Origin: Megaustenia siamemsis
Taxonomy: Eukaryota; Mollusca; Gastropoda; Stylommatophora; Ariophantidae
Direction: 5' to 3'
Assembly: GCA_032433765.1 (NCBI GenBank)
Contig: JAVIAB010000046.1
Location: 65,852,375-65,916,374, forward strand
Length of the DNA: 64,000 nucleotides
The translations under genes and the position numbers were made by a program. Shown piece after piece: positions 13,022-24,769 of the stretch. Each line of letters begins with the position of its first letter. The stretch's first letter is position 1. The notes below the pieces were generated by a model. It had not been told where the DNA came from. It made no database searches and worked only from the letters and a program-made list of their open reading frames with translations.

Positions 13022-13892
13022 CAGTCGAACCTGGTCTTAGGACCACCTGTTTAAAGCGTTTCCCTGGTTATAGGACCGGGTCTACAATTTCCCCGAGTTT
13101 TTTACTATATGCTAACACTGATTACGGCGCTCACCGTATGACGCGACCAGAGACCAGGCTAATTAACCGCCGCCAATGTTATTTATCCCGTTTACGACAC
13201 GCGGGTAATCCGAGATAACGATACACTGACCAGCCAGTCCTTCTCCGTCTCGCTGGGAGCCATAAACGATCGACACAGGTGTCTACGGGTGTCGAAGTTT
13301 TCCCGTATTTAGTGAGTCCCAGATTACAGTGGGACGTGTTACGTTTATCAGTCAATACTGGTGTGAGAAACACGGCAGACACAGATCTATGATTCGTGAA
13401 GTGACATCACTTCGCGGTTCCGTCTAGACCAGAGTAGACCATTGCGTGGCCCGTATAAATTACAGGAATTAACTAAAGAATTAGTCATTGCCCGCTTAGA
13501 GTGTATTCACGTACATGTACAGTATCTCAGTGAATTATTTTTGTGGATTTTAAAAGTGTTACACACAATATAGGAAATGGCCAGTGTCAAAAGTGTAAAA
13601 CCAAAAGCATTAACGCTGGAAGAACGAATATCAGTGATTCGACAAAATATTTTTGTGTGTTTAACTATCGTGTTTTATGAAAAGTGTCCAACCAGTGGCT
13701 ATTGTAGACCGACATGTGCACTATGTTCTACTCATGAATTACGCTGATTTGCAGGTTAGTTTTCATAGTGCTTAGGATCAAATTTTTTTTATCGCTCTAT
13801 TTATTATGTGAAACCTGTGAGGCAGGACCACCTGTCCTATGGGACCAGTTTTTGAAAGTCCCGTGAATGGTCGCCTTAGACAGGTTCGACTG
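13022..13892 (+). mobile_element. pogo/Tigger-like DNA transposon, internally deleted, 871 bp
   Basis: The ends are inverted: CAGTCGAACCTG on the left (13022) and CAGGTTCGACTG on the right (to 13892). The dinucleotide TA flanks both sides (13020-13021 and 13893-13894), the target duplication typical of Tc1/mariner/pogo. Similarity extends inside the ends: a GGACCACCTGT-type block occurs on the left near 13040 and again, in direct orientation, near 13825. The inside encodes a transposase N-terminus (13577-13747). Its base composition is richer in GC and CG dinucleotides than the surrounding arrays, consistent with arrival from elsewhere. It is too short to be autonomous (full elements are normally 2-3 kb). 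It sits in the 30-bp minisatellite. Confidence 0.85.
13577..13747 (+). pseudogene. Truncated pogo/Tigger transposase, 56 codons
   Basis: An ATG at 13577 opens MASVKSVKPKALTLEERISV followed by IRQ, then about 30 unrelated-looking residues to a TGA at 13745-13747. KALTLEE(R/K)ISVIR is the start of the N-terminal CENP-B-type helix-turn-helix of Tigger/pogo transposases. The DDE catalytic core is missing. The last stretch (CPTSGYCRP, STHELR) may be the original C-terminus joined by the internal deletion, or simply new sequence. The remaining peptide could at most keep part of the DNA-binding domain. Confidence 0.75.
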
Positions 13893-14330
13893 TACTACTA
13901 TTTAACATAGAACTTATTGTAGATATTCTATTTAACATAGAACTTATTGTAGATATTCTATTTAACATAGAACTTATTGTAGATATTCTATTTAACATAG
14001 GACTTATTGTAGATATTCTATTTAACATAGGACTTATTGTAGATATTCTATTTAACATAGGACTTATTGTAGATATTCTATTTAACATAGAACTTATTGG
14101 AAGTGTCCTATTGAGCTTAGAACTTACTTGGAAATATCTTATTCAACATAGGACTTAGTGGAAATGTCCTATTGACCATAGGACTTATTGGAATTTCTCC
14201 TAATGAATGTAGTTTTATAGAAATGTCCTATCAAACACAGGCCTGATTGGAAATGTCCTATCAAACATAGGACTGGTTGGAAATGTCCTATCAAACATAG
14301 GACTTACTATGACATGTCTTATTGATTGTT
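13893..14330. repeat. 30-bp minisatellite, right part, diverging
   Basis: Units resume with TATTTAACATAGAACTTATT (TTTAAC where the left part has TCAAAC). From about 14095 they degrade to forms such as GGAAATGTCCTATCAAACAT. The different subfamily on each side of the transposon shows that it landed near a subfamily boundary, or that the two sides evolved apart after the insertion. Confidence 0.9.
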
Positions 14331-14409
14331 GATCATATTGAATGTGAGACTTGTTGTAAATGTGCTAGTGAACATGTCTAAGAGAGAATAATACCATGTC
14401 TGTTCTCAG

Positions 14410-14477
14410 CCCAATGATTGCAAGCAGCCCAACAGACTAGACAGAGAAATTGTGAAACACCAAGTCAGATATCTTGG
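14410..14477 (+). CDS. Myo1b: Class I myosin exon: motor domain, SH1-helix approach
   Basis: This 68-nt exon encodes PNDCKQPNRLDREIV and KHQVRYLG. It continues the previous exon in phase 0 as IRCIK-PND, the invariant IKPND junction of myosin motors, and leads to the Q(V/I)RYLG hinge before the converter. The acceptor is CTGTTCTCAG ending at 14409 and the donor is GTAGGT at 14478. It ends after two bases of a Gly codon (phase 2), which the first base of the next exon completes. Vertebrate MYO1B has CHQIRYLG at the same place. The introns on both sides are packed with minisatellites. Confidence 0.94.
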
Positions 14478-14496
14478 GTAGGTAACAACAGTCAGG

Positions 14497-17400
14497 CGTT
14501 CATTCTTGATCTCCCATCAGGACACAGCCTCTCAGTGAGACATTCATTCTTGATCTCCCATCAGGACACACCCTCTCAGTGAGACATTCATTCTTGATCT
14601 CCATTCAGTACACACCCTCTCAGTGAGACATCCATTCTTGATCTCCATTCAGTACACAGCCTCTCAGTGAGACATCCATTCTTGATCTCCATTCAGTACA
14701 CACCCTCTCAGTGAGACATCCATTCTTGATCTCCCATCAGTACACATCCTCTCAGTGAGACATCCATTCTTGATCTCCCATCAGTACACATCCTCTCAGT
14801 GAGACATCCATTCTTGATCTCCCATCAGTACACACCCTCTCATTTAGACATCCATTCTTGATCTCCCATCAGTACACATCCTCTCAGTGAGACATCCATT
14901 CTTGATCTCCATTCAGTACACACCCTCTCAGTGAGACATCCATTCTTGATCTCCCATCAGGACACATCCTCTCAGTGAGACATCCATTCTTGATCTCCCA
15001 TCAGGACACACCCTCTCAGTGAGACATCCATTCTTGATCTCCCATCAGGACACATCCTCTCAGTGAGACATCCATTCTTGATCTCCCATCAGGACACATC
15101 CTCTCAGTGAGACATCCATTCTTGATCTCCCATCAGGACACATCCTCTCAGTGAGACATTCATTCTTGATCTCCCATCAGTACACACCCTCTCAGTGAGA
15201 CATCCATTCTTGATCTCCCATCAGTACACATCCTCTCAGTGAGACATTCATTCTTGATCTCCCATCATGAAACAGCCTCTCAGTGAGACATCCATTCTTG
15301 ATCTCCCATCATGAAACAGCCTCTCAGTGAGACATCCATTCTTGATCTCCCATCAGTACACACCCTCTCAGTGAGACATCCATTCTTGATCTCCTACCAG
15401 TACACACCCTCTCAGTGAGACATCCATTCTTGATCTCCCATCAGTACACACCCTCTCAGTGAGACATCCATTCTTGATCTCCCATCAGTACACACCCTCT
15501 CAGTGAGACATTCATTCTTGATCTCCCATCAGTACACACCCTCTCAGTGAGACATCCATTCTTGATCTCCCATCATGAAACACCCTCTCAGTGAGACATC
15601 CATTCTTGATCTCCCATCAGTACACACCCTCTCAGTGAGACATCCATTCTTGATCTCCCATCAGTACACACCCTCTCAGTGAGACATTCATTCTTGATCT
15701 CCCATCAGGACACACCCTCTCAGTGAGACATTCATTCTTGATCTCCCATCAGGACACACCCTCTCAGTGAGACATTCATTCTTGATCTCCCATCATGAAA
15801 CAGCCTCTCAGTGAGACATCCATTCCTGATCTCCCATCATGAAACAGCCTCTCAGTGAGACATCCATTCCTGATCTCCCATCATGAAACAGCCTCTCAGT
15901 GAGACATTCATTCTTGATCTCCCATCAGTACACACCCTCTCAGTGAGACATCCATTCTTGATCTCCCATCAGTACACACCCTCTCAGTGAGACATTCATT
16001 CTTGATCTCCCATCATGAAACACCCTCTCAGTGAGACATCCATTCTTGATCTCCCATCAGTACACACCCTCTCAGTGAGACATCCATTCTTGATCTCCCA
16101 TCAGGACACACCCTCTCAGTGAGACATCCATTCTTGATCTCCCATCAGTACACACCCTCTCAGTGAGACATCCATTCCTGATCTCCCATCATGAAACAGC
16201 CTCTCAGTGAGACATTCATTCTTGATCTCCCATCAGGACACACCCTCTCAGTGAGACATCCATTCCTGATCTCCCATCATGAAACAGCCTCTCAGTGAGA
16301 CATCCATTCCTGATCTCCCATCATGAAACACCCTCTCAGTGAGACATCCATTCCTGATCTCCCATCATGAAACAGCCTCTCAGTGAGACATCCATTCCCG
16401 ATCTCCCATCATGAAACACCCTCTCAGTGAGACATCCATTCTTGATCTCCCATCAGGACACACCCTCTCAGTGAGACATCCATTCTTGATCTCCCATCAG
16501 TACACACCCTCTCAGTGAGACATCCATTCCTGATCTCCCATCATGAAACAGCCTCTCAGTGAGACATTCATTCTTGATCTCCCATCAGGACACACCCTCT
16601 CAGTGAGACATCCATTCCTGATCTCCCATCATGAAACAGCCTCTCAGTGAGACATCCATTCCTGATCTCCCATCATGAAACAGCCTCTCAGTGAGACATC
16701 CATTCCTGATCTCCCATCATGAAACAGCCTCTCAGTGAGACATCCATTCCTGATCTCCCATCATGAAACAGCCTCTCAGTGAGACATTCATTCTTGATCT
16801 CCCATCAGTACACACCCTCTCAGTGAGACATCCATTCTTGATCTCCCATCAGTACACACCCTCTCAGTGAGACATTCATTCTTGATCTCCCATCAGTACA
16901 CACCCTCTCAGTGAGACATTCATTCTTGATCTCCCATCAGTACACACCCTCTCAGTGAGACATCCATTCTTGATCTCCCATCAGTACACACCCTCTCAGT
17001 GAGACATTCATTCTTGATCTCCCATCAGGACACACCCTCTCAGTGAGACATTCATTCTTGATCTCCCATCATGAAACAGCCTCTCAGTGAGACATTCATT
17101 CTTGATCTCCCATCATGAAACAGCCTCTCAGTGAGACATTCATTCTTGATCTCCCATCAGGACACACCCTCTCAGTGAGACATTCATTCTTGATCTCCCA
17201 TCATGAAACACCCTCTCAGTGAGACATCCATTCTTGATCTCCCATCAGGACACACCCTCTCAGTGAGACATCCATTCTTGATCTCCCATCAGTACACACC
17301 CTCTCAGTGAGACATCCATTCTTGATCTCCCATCAGGACACACCCTCTCAGTGAGACATCCATTCTTGATCTCCCATCAGTACACACCCTCTCAGTGAGA

Positions 17401-17862
17401 CATCCATTCTTGATCTCCCATCAGTACACACCCTCTCAGTGAGACATCCATTCTTGATCTCCCATCAGTACACACCCTCTCAGTGAGACATCCATTCTTG
17501 ATCTCCCATCAGTACACACCCTCTCAGTGAGACATTCATTCTTGATCTCCCATCAGTACACACCCTCTCAGTGAGACATCCATTCTTGATCTCCCATCAG
17601 TACACACCCTCTCAGTGAGACATCCATTCTTGATCTCCCATCAGTACACACCCTCTCAGTGAGACATCCATTCTTGATCTCCCATCATGAAACAGCCTCT
17701 CAGTGAGACATCCATTCTTGATCTCCCATCAGTACACACCCTCTCAGTGAGACATCCATTCTTGATCTCCCATCAGGACACACCCTCTCAGTGAGACATC
17801 CATTCTTGATCTCCCATCAGGACACACCCTCTCAGTGAGACATTCATTCTTGATCTCCCTTT
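14497..17862. repeat. 44-bp minisatellite, about 76 copies
   Basis: Units contain GACATCCATTCTTGATCTCC and CATCAGTACACACCCTCTCA. Three interchangeable centres are mixed along the array: CAGTACACA, CAGGACACA and CATGAAACA. The mosaic distribution suggests repeated gene conversion or unequal exchange. The units include two acceptor-like stretches, CTTGATCTCCCATCAG and CCCTCTCAG, in the sense of the host gene. Confidence 0.95.
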
Positions 17863-18165
17863 CCTGCTTACATAGTGTGATATTCCTAGCTAATATGTTT
17901 ACATAGTTTGATATTCCTAGCCAACCTGTTTACATTGTGTGATATTCCTAGCTAATCTGTTTACATAGTTTGATATTCCTAGCCAACCTGTTTACATTGT
18001 GTGATATTCCTAGCTAACCTGCTTACATTGTGTGATATTCCTAGCTAACCTGTTTACATTGTGTGATATTCCTAGCTAACCTGTTTACATTGTGTGATAT
18101 TCCTAGCCAACCTGTTTACATTGTGTGATATTGCTAGCCAACCTGTTTACATTGTGTGTTGTATT
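17863..18165. repeat. 31-bp minisatellite, about 10 copies
   Basis: Units read TTGTGTGATATTCCTAGC and TAACCTGTTTACA, with TAGTTTG and CCAACC variants. It abuts the 44-bp array. Confidence 0.93.
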
Positions 18166-18240
18166 AAAAATATGATTTGTGGAAAAATTCAGACTTTATT
18201 ATTATTTTATTTTCTGTAATGAGCTGATGCTTCATCACTG

Positions 18241-18592
18241 TCTGTGTTTGTTAACAGATTATATTTGTTTGTGTTTGTTAACAGATTATATTTGTTTGTG
18301 TTTGTTAATAGATTATATTTGTTTGTGTTTGTTAACAGATTATATTTGTTTGTTAACAGATTATATTTGTTTATGTTTGTTAACAGATTATATTTGTGTG
18401 TGTTTGTTAACAGATTATATTTGTTTGTGTTTGTTAACAGATTATATTATTTTGTGTTTGTTAACAGATTATATTTGTTTATGTTTGTTAACAGATTATA
18501 TTTGTGTGTGTTTGTTAACAGATTATATTTGTGTGTGTTTGTTAACAGATTATATTTGTGTGTGTTTGTTAACAGATTATATTTGTTTGTGT
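18241..18592. repeat. 27-bp minisatellite carrying acceptor-like TTAACAG, about 13 copies
   Basis: Each unit contains TGTTTGTTAACAG and ATTATATTTGTTTG. The array ends 8 bp before the true exon at 18601, whose acceptor GTTTGCCCAG looks like a modified last unit. TTTGTTAACAG is itself a plausible 3' splice site, so about a dozen decoy acceptors precede the real one. Confidence 0.94.
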
Positions 18593-18600
18593 TTGCCCAG

Positions 18601-18817
18601 ATTGATGGAGAATGTGAGAGTCAGAAGAGCTGGCTATGCTTTCAGACAGGCTTACCCCCAGTTTCTCTTTCGCTACAAGATGCTTGCCTCGGACACATGG
18701 CCACACTGGAAGGGTAACCCCAAAGATGGTGTTGAGAAGATTTTAGAAGCTCAAAAGATTTCCAAAAAGGAATACGCATTTGGCAAGACAAAGATTTTTA
18801 TGAGAAATCCAAGATTG
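18601..18817 (+). CDS. Myo1b: Class I myosin exon: converter and start of lever arm
   Basis: This 217-nt exon has one base completing Gly and then 72 codons. It begins LMENVRVRRAGYAFRQAYPQ, the relay/converter signature of class I myosins, followed by FRYKML and DTWPHWKG. It ends EYAFGKTKIFMRNPRL. Human MYO1B reads LLENVRVRRAGYAFRQAYE, TWPHWKG and SKIFIRNPRTL at the same places. The acceptor is TTTGCCCAG (to 18600) and the donor GTAAGG (18818). A GTAACC inside the exon near 18714 is not needed, because family similarity runs on through it. The part encoded converts motor movement into lever-arm swing. Arrays of acceptor-like repeats (upstream) and donor-like repeats (downstream) press against both ends. 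Confidence 0.95.
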
Positions 18818-20250
18818 GTAAGGTGTTTTTGTTGGATATTGTTGTTGGTACAATGTTTTTGTTGGAAGTATCTGTTGTTGTTGATGGTGGTAAGATGTTT
18901 TTGTTGGAGGTATCTGTTCTTGTTGATGGTGGTAAGATGTTTTTGTTGGAGGTACCTGTTCTTGTTGATGGTGGTAAGATGTTTTTGTTGGAGGTATCTG
19001 TTGTTGATGGTAAGTTGTTTTTGTTGGAGGTATCTGTTGTTGATGGTGGTAAGATGTATTTGTTGGAGGTATCTGTTGTTGATGGTGGTAAGATGTTTTT
19101 GTTTGAGATATCTGTTGTTGATGGTGGTAAGATGTTTTTGTTGGAGGTATCTGTTGTTGATGGTGGTAAGATGTTTTTGTTGGAGGTATCTGTTGTTGAT
19201 GGTGGTAAGATGTTTTTGTTGGAGGTATCTGTTGTTGATGGTGGTAAGTTGTTTTTGTTGGAGGTATCTGTTGTTGATGGTGGTAAGATGTTTTTGTTGG
19301 AGGTATCTGTTGTTGATGGTGGTAAGTTGTTTTTGTTGGAGGTATCTGTTGTTGATGGTGGTAAGATGTTTTTGTTGGAGGTATCTGTTGTTGATGGTGG
19401 TAGGGTGTTTTTGTTGGAGGTATCTGTTGTTGATGGTGGTAAGATGTTTTTGTTGGAGGTATCTGTTGTTGATGGTGGTAAGGTGTTTTTGTTGGAGGTA
19501 TCTGTTGTTGATGGTGGTAAGGTGTTTTTGTTGGAGATATCTGTTGTTGATGGTGGTAAGGTGTTTTTGTTGGAGGTATCTGTTGTTGATGGTAAGATGT
19601 TTTTGTTGGAGGTATCTGTTGTTGATGGTAAGATGTTTTTTGTTGGAGGTATCTGTTGTTGATGGTGGTAAGATGTTTTTTGTTGGAGGTATCTGTTGTT
19701 GATGGTGGTAAGTTGTTTTTGTTGGAGGTATCTGTTGTTGATGGTAAGATGTTTTTGTTGGAGGTATCTGTTGTTGATGGTAAGATGTTTTTGTTGGAGG
19801 TATCTGTTGTTGATGGTAAGGTGTTTTTGTTGGAGGTATCTGTTGTTGATGGTGGTAAGATGTTTTTGTTGGAGGTATCTGTTGTTGATGGTAAGATGTT
19901 TTTGTTGGAGGTATCTGTTGTTGATGGTAAGATGTTTTTGTTGGAGGTATCTGTTGTTGATGGTAAGATGTTTTTGTTGGAGGTATCTGTTGTTGATGGT
20001 AAGATGTTTTTTGTTGGAGGTATCTGTTGAGGATGGTAAGATGTTTTTGTTTGAGGTATCTGTTGTTGATTGTAAGATGTTTTTTTTGGAGGTATCTGTT
20101 GTTGATTGTAAGATGTTTTTGTTGGAGGTATCTGTTGTTGATTGTAAGATGTTTTTGTTGGAGGTATCTGTTGTTGATTGTAAGATGTTTTTGTTGGAGG
20201 TATCTGTTGTTGATTGTAAGATGTTTTTGTTGGAGGTATCTATGTATATT
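18818..20250. repeat. 36/39-bp minisatellite containing the splice donor, about 38 copies
   Basis: Units read GGTAAGATGTTTTTGTTGGA and GGTATCTGTTGTTGATG, with or without an extra GTG. The first copy begins at the exon's own donor (TTG|GTAAGG), and almost every unit repeats GGTAAG. Units are multiples of three, so the exon's frame stays open deep into the array (to about 19700). This is intronic repeat, not coding, unless a decoy donor is used. Confidence 0.94.
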
Positions 20251-20625
20251 TAGATGTATTGTAGTGTCCATTTATGTAGGTCAAACTATTGATTAGGAGA
20301 GACCTGTTTAACCCAAGATTATGATCGTCATCAAGGTGATGACGTCTTCTTGCTTCTGTCATTTTGCTATTAAGATTGAGTCCAACTTAAGATTATGATA
20401 CTGACATCAAAATGACCACATCAAAACACAAATTCTTCCCTATTGAACAGTTTGCTCTGGTCAAACTTTACCCCTTCACTCCTTCCTGTAGACACAGCAC
20501 AATGTGATTGAACTTCTGGCCGTAAAATGAATCTAAGCCAGGGAATGATTATAGCATCTGTGTTTCTTCTTTGGTAAACACACAGCATTCTAGCCCAAAT
20601 TTCAAAGGAAATACTATTTTAGAAA
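20251..20625. other. Unique intron segment with a small hairpin
   Basis: No exon or RNA gene is recognisable. At 20326-20344 there is a perfect 8-bp inverted repeat, CGTCATCA-AGG-TGATGACG. A short stretch near 20358, TTTTGCTATTAAGATTGAGT, resembles part of the RTE-like fragments (8040 and 28390) and may be a tiny relic of that element. Confidence 0.5.
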
Positions 20626-21118
20626 TCAAAATGTCACAGCTAAGGGTATTAATCTTTACTACGACATCATCAAAATGTCACAGCTAAGGGTATTAATCTT
20701 TACTACGACATCATCAAAATGTCACAGCTAAGGGTATTAATCTTTACTACGACATCATCAAAATGTCACAGCTAAGGGTATTAATCTTTACTACGACATC
20801 ATCAAAATGTCACAGTTAACGGGTATTAATCTTTACTACGGCATCATCAAAATGTCACAGCTAAGGGTATTAATCTTTACTACGACATCATCAAAATGTC
20901 ACAATTAAAGGGTATTAATCTTTACTACGGCATCATCAAAATGTCACAGCTAAGGGTATTAATCTTTACTACGGCATCATCAAAATGTCACAGCTAAGGG
21001 TATTAATCTTTACTGCGGCATCATCAAAATGTCACAGCTAAGGGTATTAATCTTTACTACGGCATCATTAAAATGTCACAGTTAAAGGGTATTAATCTTT
21101 ACTACGGCATCATCAAAA
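20626..21118. repeat. 44-bp minisatellite, about 11 copies
   Basis: Units contain AAAATGTCACAGCTAAGGGT and ATTAATCTTTACTACGACAT. Variants are GACATC/GGCATC and a one-base insertion in AGTTAAAGGG copies. Confidence 0.94.
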
Positions 21119-21240
21119 CATGTTTTCCAGATAGGTATTGTAATCTAGGGTTAAAGCGTTTGTACCCAAATGGTGTTGTCATAGCAACCCTTAGATCTTG
21201 GTTAGGTCAGAGTTGTTCATCCAGGGGATCAGGGATTGAA
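21119..21240. other. Unique spacer
   Basis: About 120 bp of unique sequence between two arrays. Nothing recognisable is seen in it. Confidence 0.5.
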
Positions 21241-21925
21241 CAATAGTCATTGTTGCTGGACTCATTGTCTATGGAAACTGTGATGACGGGAGCTTATGTT
21301 TTAGCAAATCTGTTGGTGTTGCTAGATTCATTGTTTAAGGAAACTGTGATGAGGGGAGCTTATGTTTTAGCAAATCTGTTGGTGTTGCTAGATTAATTGT
21401 TTAAGGAAACTGTGATGAGGGGAGCTTATGTTTTAGCAAATCTGTTGGTGTTGCTAAACTCATTGTTTAAGGAAACTGTGGTGAGGGGAGCTTATGTTTT
21501 AGCAAATCTGTTGGTGTTGCTAAACTCATTGTTTAAGGAAACTGTGATGAGGGGAGCTTATGTTTTAGCAAATCTGTTGGTGTTGCTAAACTCATTGTTT
21601 AAGAAAACTGTGATGAGGGGAGCTTATGTTTTAGCAAATCTGTTGGTGTTGCTGGACTCATTGTTTAAGGAAACTGTGATGAGGGGAGCTTATGTTTTAG
21701 CAAATCTGTTGGTGTTGCTAAACTCATTGTTTAAGGAAACTGTGATGAGGGGAGCTTATGTTTTAGCAAATCTGTTGGTGTTGCTAAACTCATTGTTTAA
21801 GGAAACTGTGATGAGGGGAGCTTATGTTTTAGCAGATCTGTTGGTGTTGCTAGACTCATTGTTTAAGGAAACTGTGATGAGGGGAGCTTATGTTTTAGCA
21901 GATTTGTTGGGGCCTAGGAGACATT
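21241..21925. repeat. 66-bp minisatellite, about 10 copies
   Basis: Units contain GGAAACTGTGATGAGGGGAG and CTTATGTTTTAGCAAATCTG. The length is a multiple of three, so the 22-residue reading ETVMRGAYVLANLLVLLNSL stays open; it has no support as a gene. Confidence 0.94.
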
Positions 21926-21937
21926 TATGGGAGCAAG

Positions 21938-22517
21938 AGTTACAAGTCATGTACTGAAGTTGTGTGTACAAGTTATGTACTGAAGCTCTGTGTACAAGTT
22001 ATGTACTGAAGCTCTGTGTTACAAGTTATGTACTGAAGCTCTGTGTTACAAGGTATGTACTGAAGCTCTGTGTACAAGTTATGTACTGAAGCTCTGTGTT
22101 ACAAGTCATGTACTGAAGCTCTGTGTACAAGTCATGTACTGAAGCTCTGTGTACAAGTCCTGTACTGAAGCTCTGTGTACAAGTCATGTACTGAAGCTCT
22201 GTGTACAAGTTATGTACTGAAGCTCTGTGTACAAGTTATGTACTGAAGCTCTGTGTACAAGTCCTGTACTGAAGCTCTGTGTACAAGTCATGTACTGAAG
22301 CTCTGTGTACAAGTTATGTACTGAAGCTCTGTGTACAAGTCATGTACTGAAGCTCTGTGTACAAGTCCTGTACTGAAGCTCTGTGTACAAGTCATGTACT
22401 GAAGCTCTGTGTACAAGTTATGTACTGAAGCTCTGTGTACAAGTCATGTACTGAAGCTCTGTGTACAAGTCCTGTACTGAAGCTCTGTGTACAAGTCATG
22501 CACTGAAGCTCTGTGTT
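21938..22517. repeat. 26-bp minisatellite, about 22 copies
   Basis: Units read GTACTGAAGCTCTGTGTACA with AGTTAT, AGTCAT or AGTCCT linkers. The three linker types recur in a fixed order (TTAT, CAT, CCT, CAT), which makes a higher-order pattern at 22140-22500. Confidence 0.94.
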
Positions 22518-22611
22518 TGTGATTGTCTTAGCCAAAGAAGTTTGGCTGATTTTCTTGCAGAACCTGGAGGGTATCACACCACCAGCAGTTGACAATCAAA
22601 TTATCCACTAA

Positions 22612-24172
22612 CCATAGATAGATTGTTAGTTTCATAGATTGACAGATTCATAGATTGATAGATTCATAGATTGATAGATTCATAGATTGATAGATTCATA
22701 GATTAATAGACTCATAGATTGATAGATTCATAGATTGATAGACTCATAGATTGATAGATTCATAGATTGATAGATTCATAGATTGATAGACTCATAGATT
22801 GATAGACTCATAGATTGATAGATTCATAGATTGATAGACTCATAGATTGATAGATTCATAGATTGATAGATTCATAGATTGATAGATTCATAGATTGATA
22901 GACTCATAGATTGATAGATTCATAGATTGATAGATTCATAGATTGATAGATTCATAGATTGATAGACTCATAGATTGATAGATTGATAGATTCATAGATT
23001 CATAGATTGATAGACTCATAGATTGATAGATTCATAGATTCATAGATTGATAGACTCATAGATTGATAGATTCATAGATTGATAGATTCATAGATTGATA
23101 GATTCATAGATTGATAGACTCATAGATTGATAGATTCATAGATTGATAGACTCATAGATTGATAGATTCATAGATTGATAGACTCATAGATTGATAGATT
23201 CATAGATTGATAGATTCATAGATTGATAGACTCATAGATTGATAGATTCATAGATTGATAGACTCATAGATTGATAGATTCATAGATTGATAGATTCATA
23301 GATTGATAGATTCATAGATTGATAGATTCATAGATTAATAGACTCATAGATTGATAGATTCATAGATTGATAGACTCATAGATTGATAGATTCATAGATT
23401 GATAGATTCATAGATTGATAGACTCATAGATTGATAGACTCATAGATTGATAGATTCATAGATTGATAGACTCATAGATTGATAGATTCATAGATTGATA
23501 GATTCATAGATTGATAGACTCATAGATTGATAGACTCATAGATTGATAGACTCATAGATTGATAGATTCATAGATTGATAGACTCATAGATTGATAGACT
23601 CATAGATTGATAGACTCATAGATTGACAGATTCATAGATTGACAGATTCATAGATTGATAGACTCATAGATTGATAGATTCATAGATTGATAGATTCATA
23701 GATTGATAGACTCATAGATTGATAGATTCATAGATTGATAGATTCATAGATTGATAGACTCATAGATTGATAGACTCATAGATTGATAGATTCATAGATT
23801 GATAGATTCATAGATTGATAGACTCATAGATTGATAGATTCATAGATTGATAGACTCATAGATTGATAGATTCATAGATTGACAGATTCATAGATTGATA
23901 GATTCATAGATTGACAGATTCATAGATTGACAGATTCATAGATTGACAAATTCATAGATTGACAGATTCATAGATTATAGATTCATAGATTGGTTGATTC
24001 ATAGATTGACAGATTCATAGATTGATAGATTCATAGATTGGTAGACTCATAGATTGATAGATTCATAGATTGATAGATTCATAGATTGACAGATTCATAG
24101 ATTATAGATTCATAGATTGGTTGATTCATAGATTGACAGATTCATAGATTGATAGATTCATAGATTGGTAGA
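22612..24172. repeat. 16-bp satellite-like array, about 97 copies
   Basis: The unit is TTCATAGATTGATAGA, with TTCATAG/CTCATAG and GATAG/GACAG variants. A repeated block containing GATTGGTTGATTCATAG and a short GATTATAG unit occurs twice, at about 23968-24030 and 24100-24150. Confidence 0.95.
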
Positions 24173-24298
24173 CGGCTATAAGCAGTATTTCTGTAGGAAT
24201 GAGAAACTTGTATAAGTAAACAAGACATTTATTGAGATATGTAACTAGAGAGGTGATTAAATAAACTTGTGAACGGGATAAAAACTGTGTCTTTGAGT

Positions 24299-24414
24299 CA
24301 TCGCATGAAGTGTTGAGCACTAAGTGTTGAAGTGTTGAGCATGAAGTGTTGAGCATGAAGTGTTGAGCATGAAGTGTTGAGCATGAAGTGTTGAGCATGA
24401 AGTGTTGAGCACAA
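24299..24414. repeat. 14-bp tandem repeat, about 8 copies
   Basis: The unit is CATGAAGTGTTGAG. The first copies are imperfect (CACTAAGTGTTGAAG). Confidence 0.93.
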
Positions 24415-24503
24415 GTTTTTGTTTCTGGACATTTGGAGTTACAAATTGATCAATTGTGTTTGTTATTCACATTGTGTTCATCACAGCCACAGTTGCAGCC
24501 CAG

Positions 24504-24730
24504 AAAGTATTAGCATTTGTTTGTCAAACAGTTCTATGTACATGAAAGTTTTCTCTATTTCAAACTCTGTATTTGTTTGTCAAACAGTTCTATGTACATG
24601 AAAGTTTTCTCTATTTCAAACTCTGTATTTGTTTGTCAAACAGTTCTATGAACATGAAAGTTTTCTCTATTTCAAACTCTGTATTTGTTTGTCAAACAGT
24701 TCTATGTACATGAAAGTTTTCTCTAAATCA
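24504..24730. repeat. 56-bp tandem repeat, 4 copies
   Basis: The units carry TTTGTTTGTCAAACAGTTCT and ATGTACATGAAAGTTTTCTC. The last copy is truncated at CTCTAAATCAAAC. Confidence 0.93.
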
Positions 24731-24769
24731 AACATGATCTTAGACAAGAAGATCAGGACTTTTCTGTTC

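Noticed and set aside
12165..13218. Long open frames on both strands over the 30-bp array (for example 332 codons at 12220-13218)
   Set aside because: The period is a multiple of three and the unit has no stops in these frames. The translation is pure repeat, ends inside a DNA transposon and has no family resemblance.
14497..17862. Possible small-RNA precursor array from the 44-bp units
   Set aside because: The units show no stable inverted repeat by eye, only direct repetition with three alternating centres.
18179..19702. A single 507-codon open frame spanning the myosin converter exon
   Set aside because: Only 18601-18817 has myosin similarity and it is bounded by good splice sites. The rest is repeat on each side that happens to be open in the same frame.
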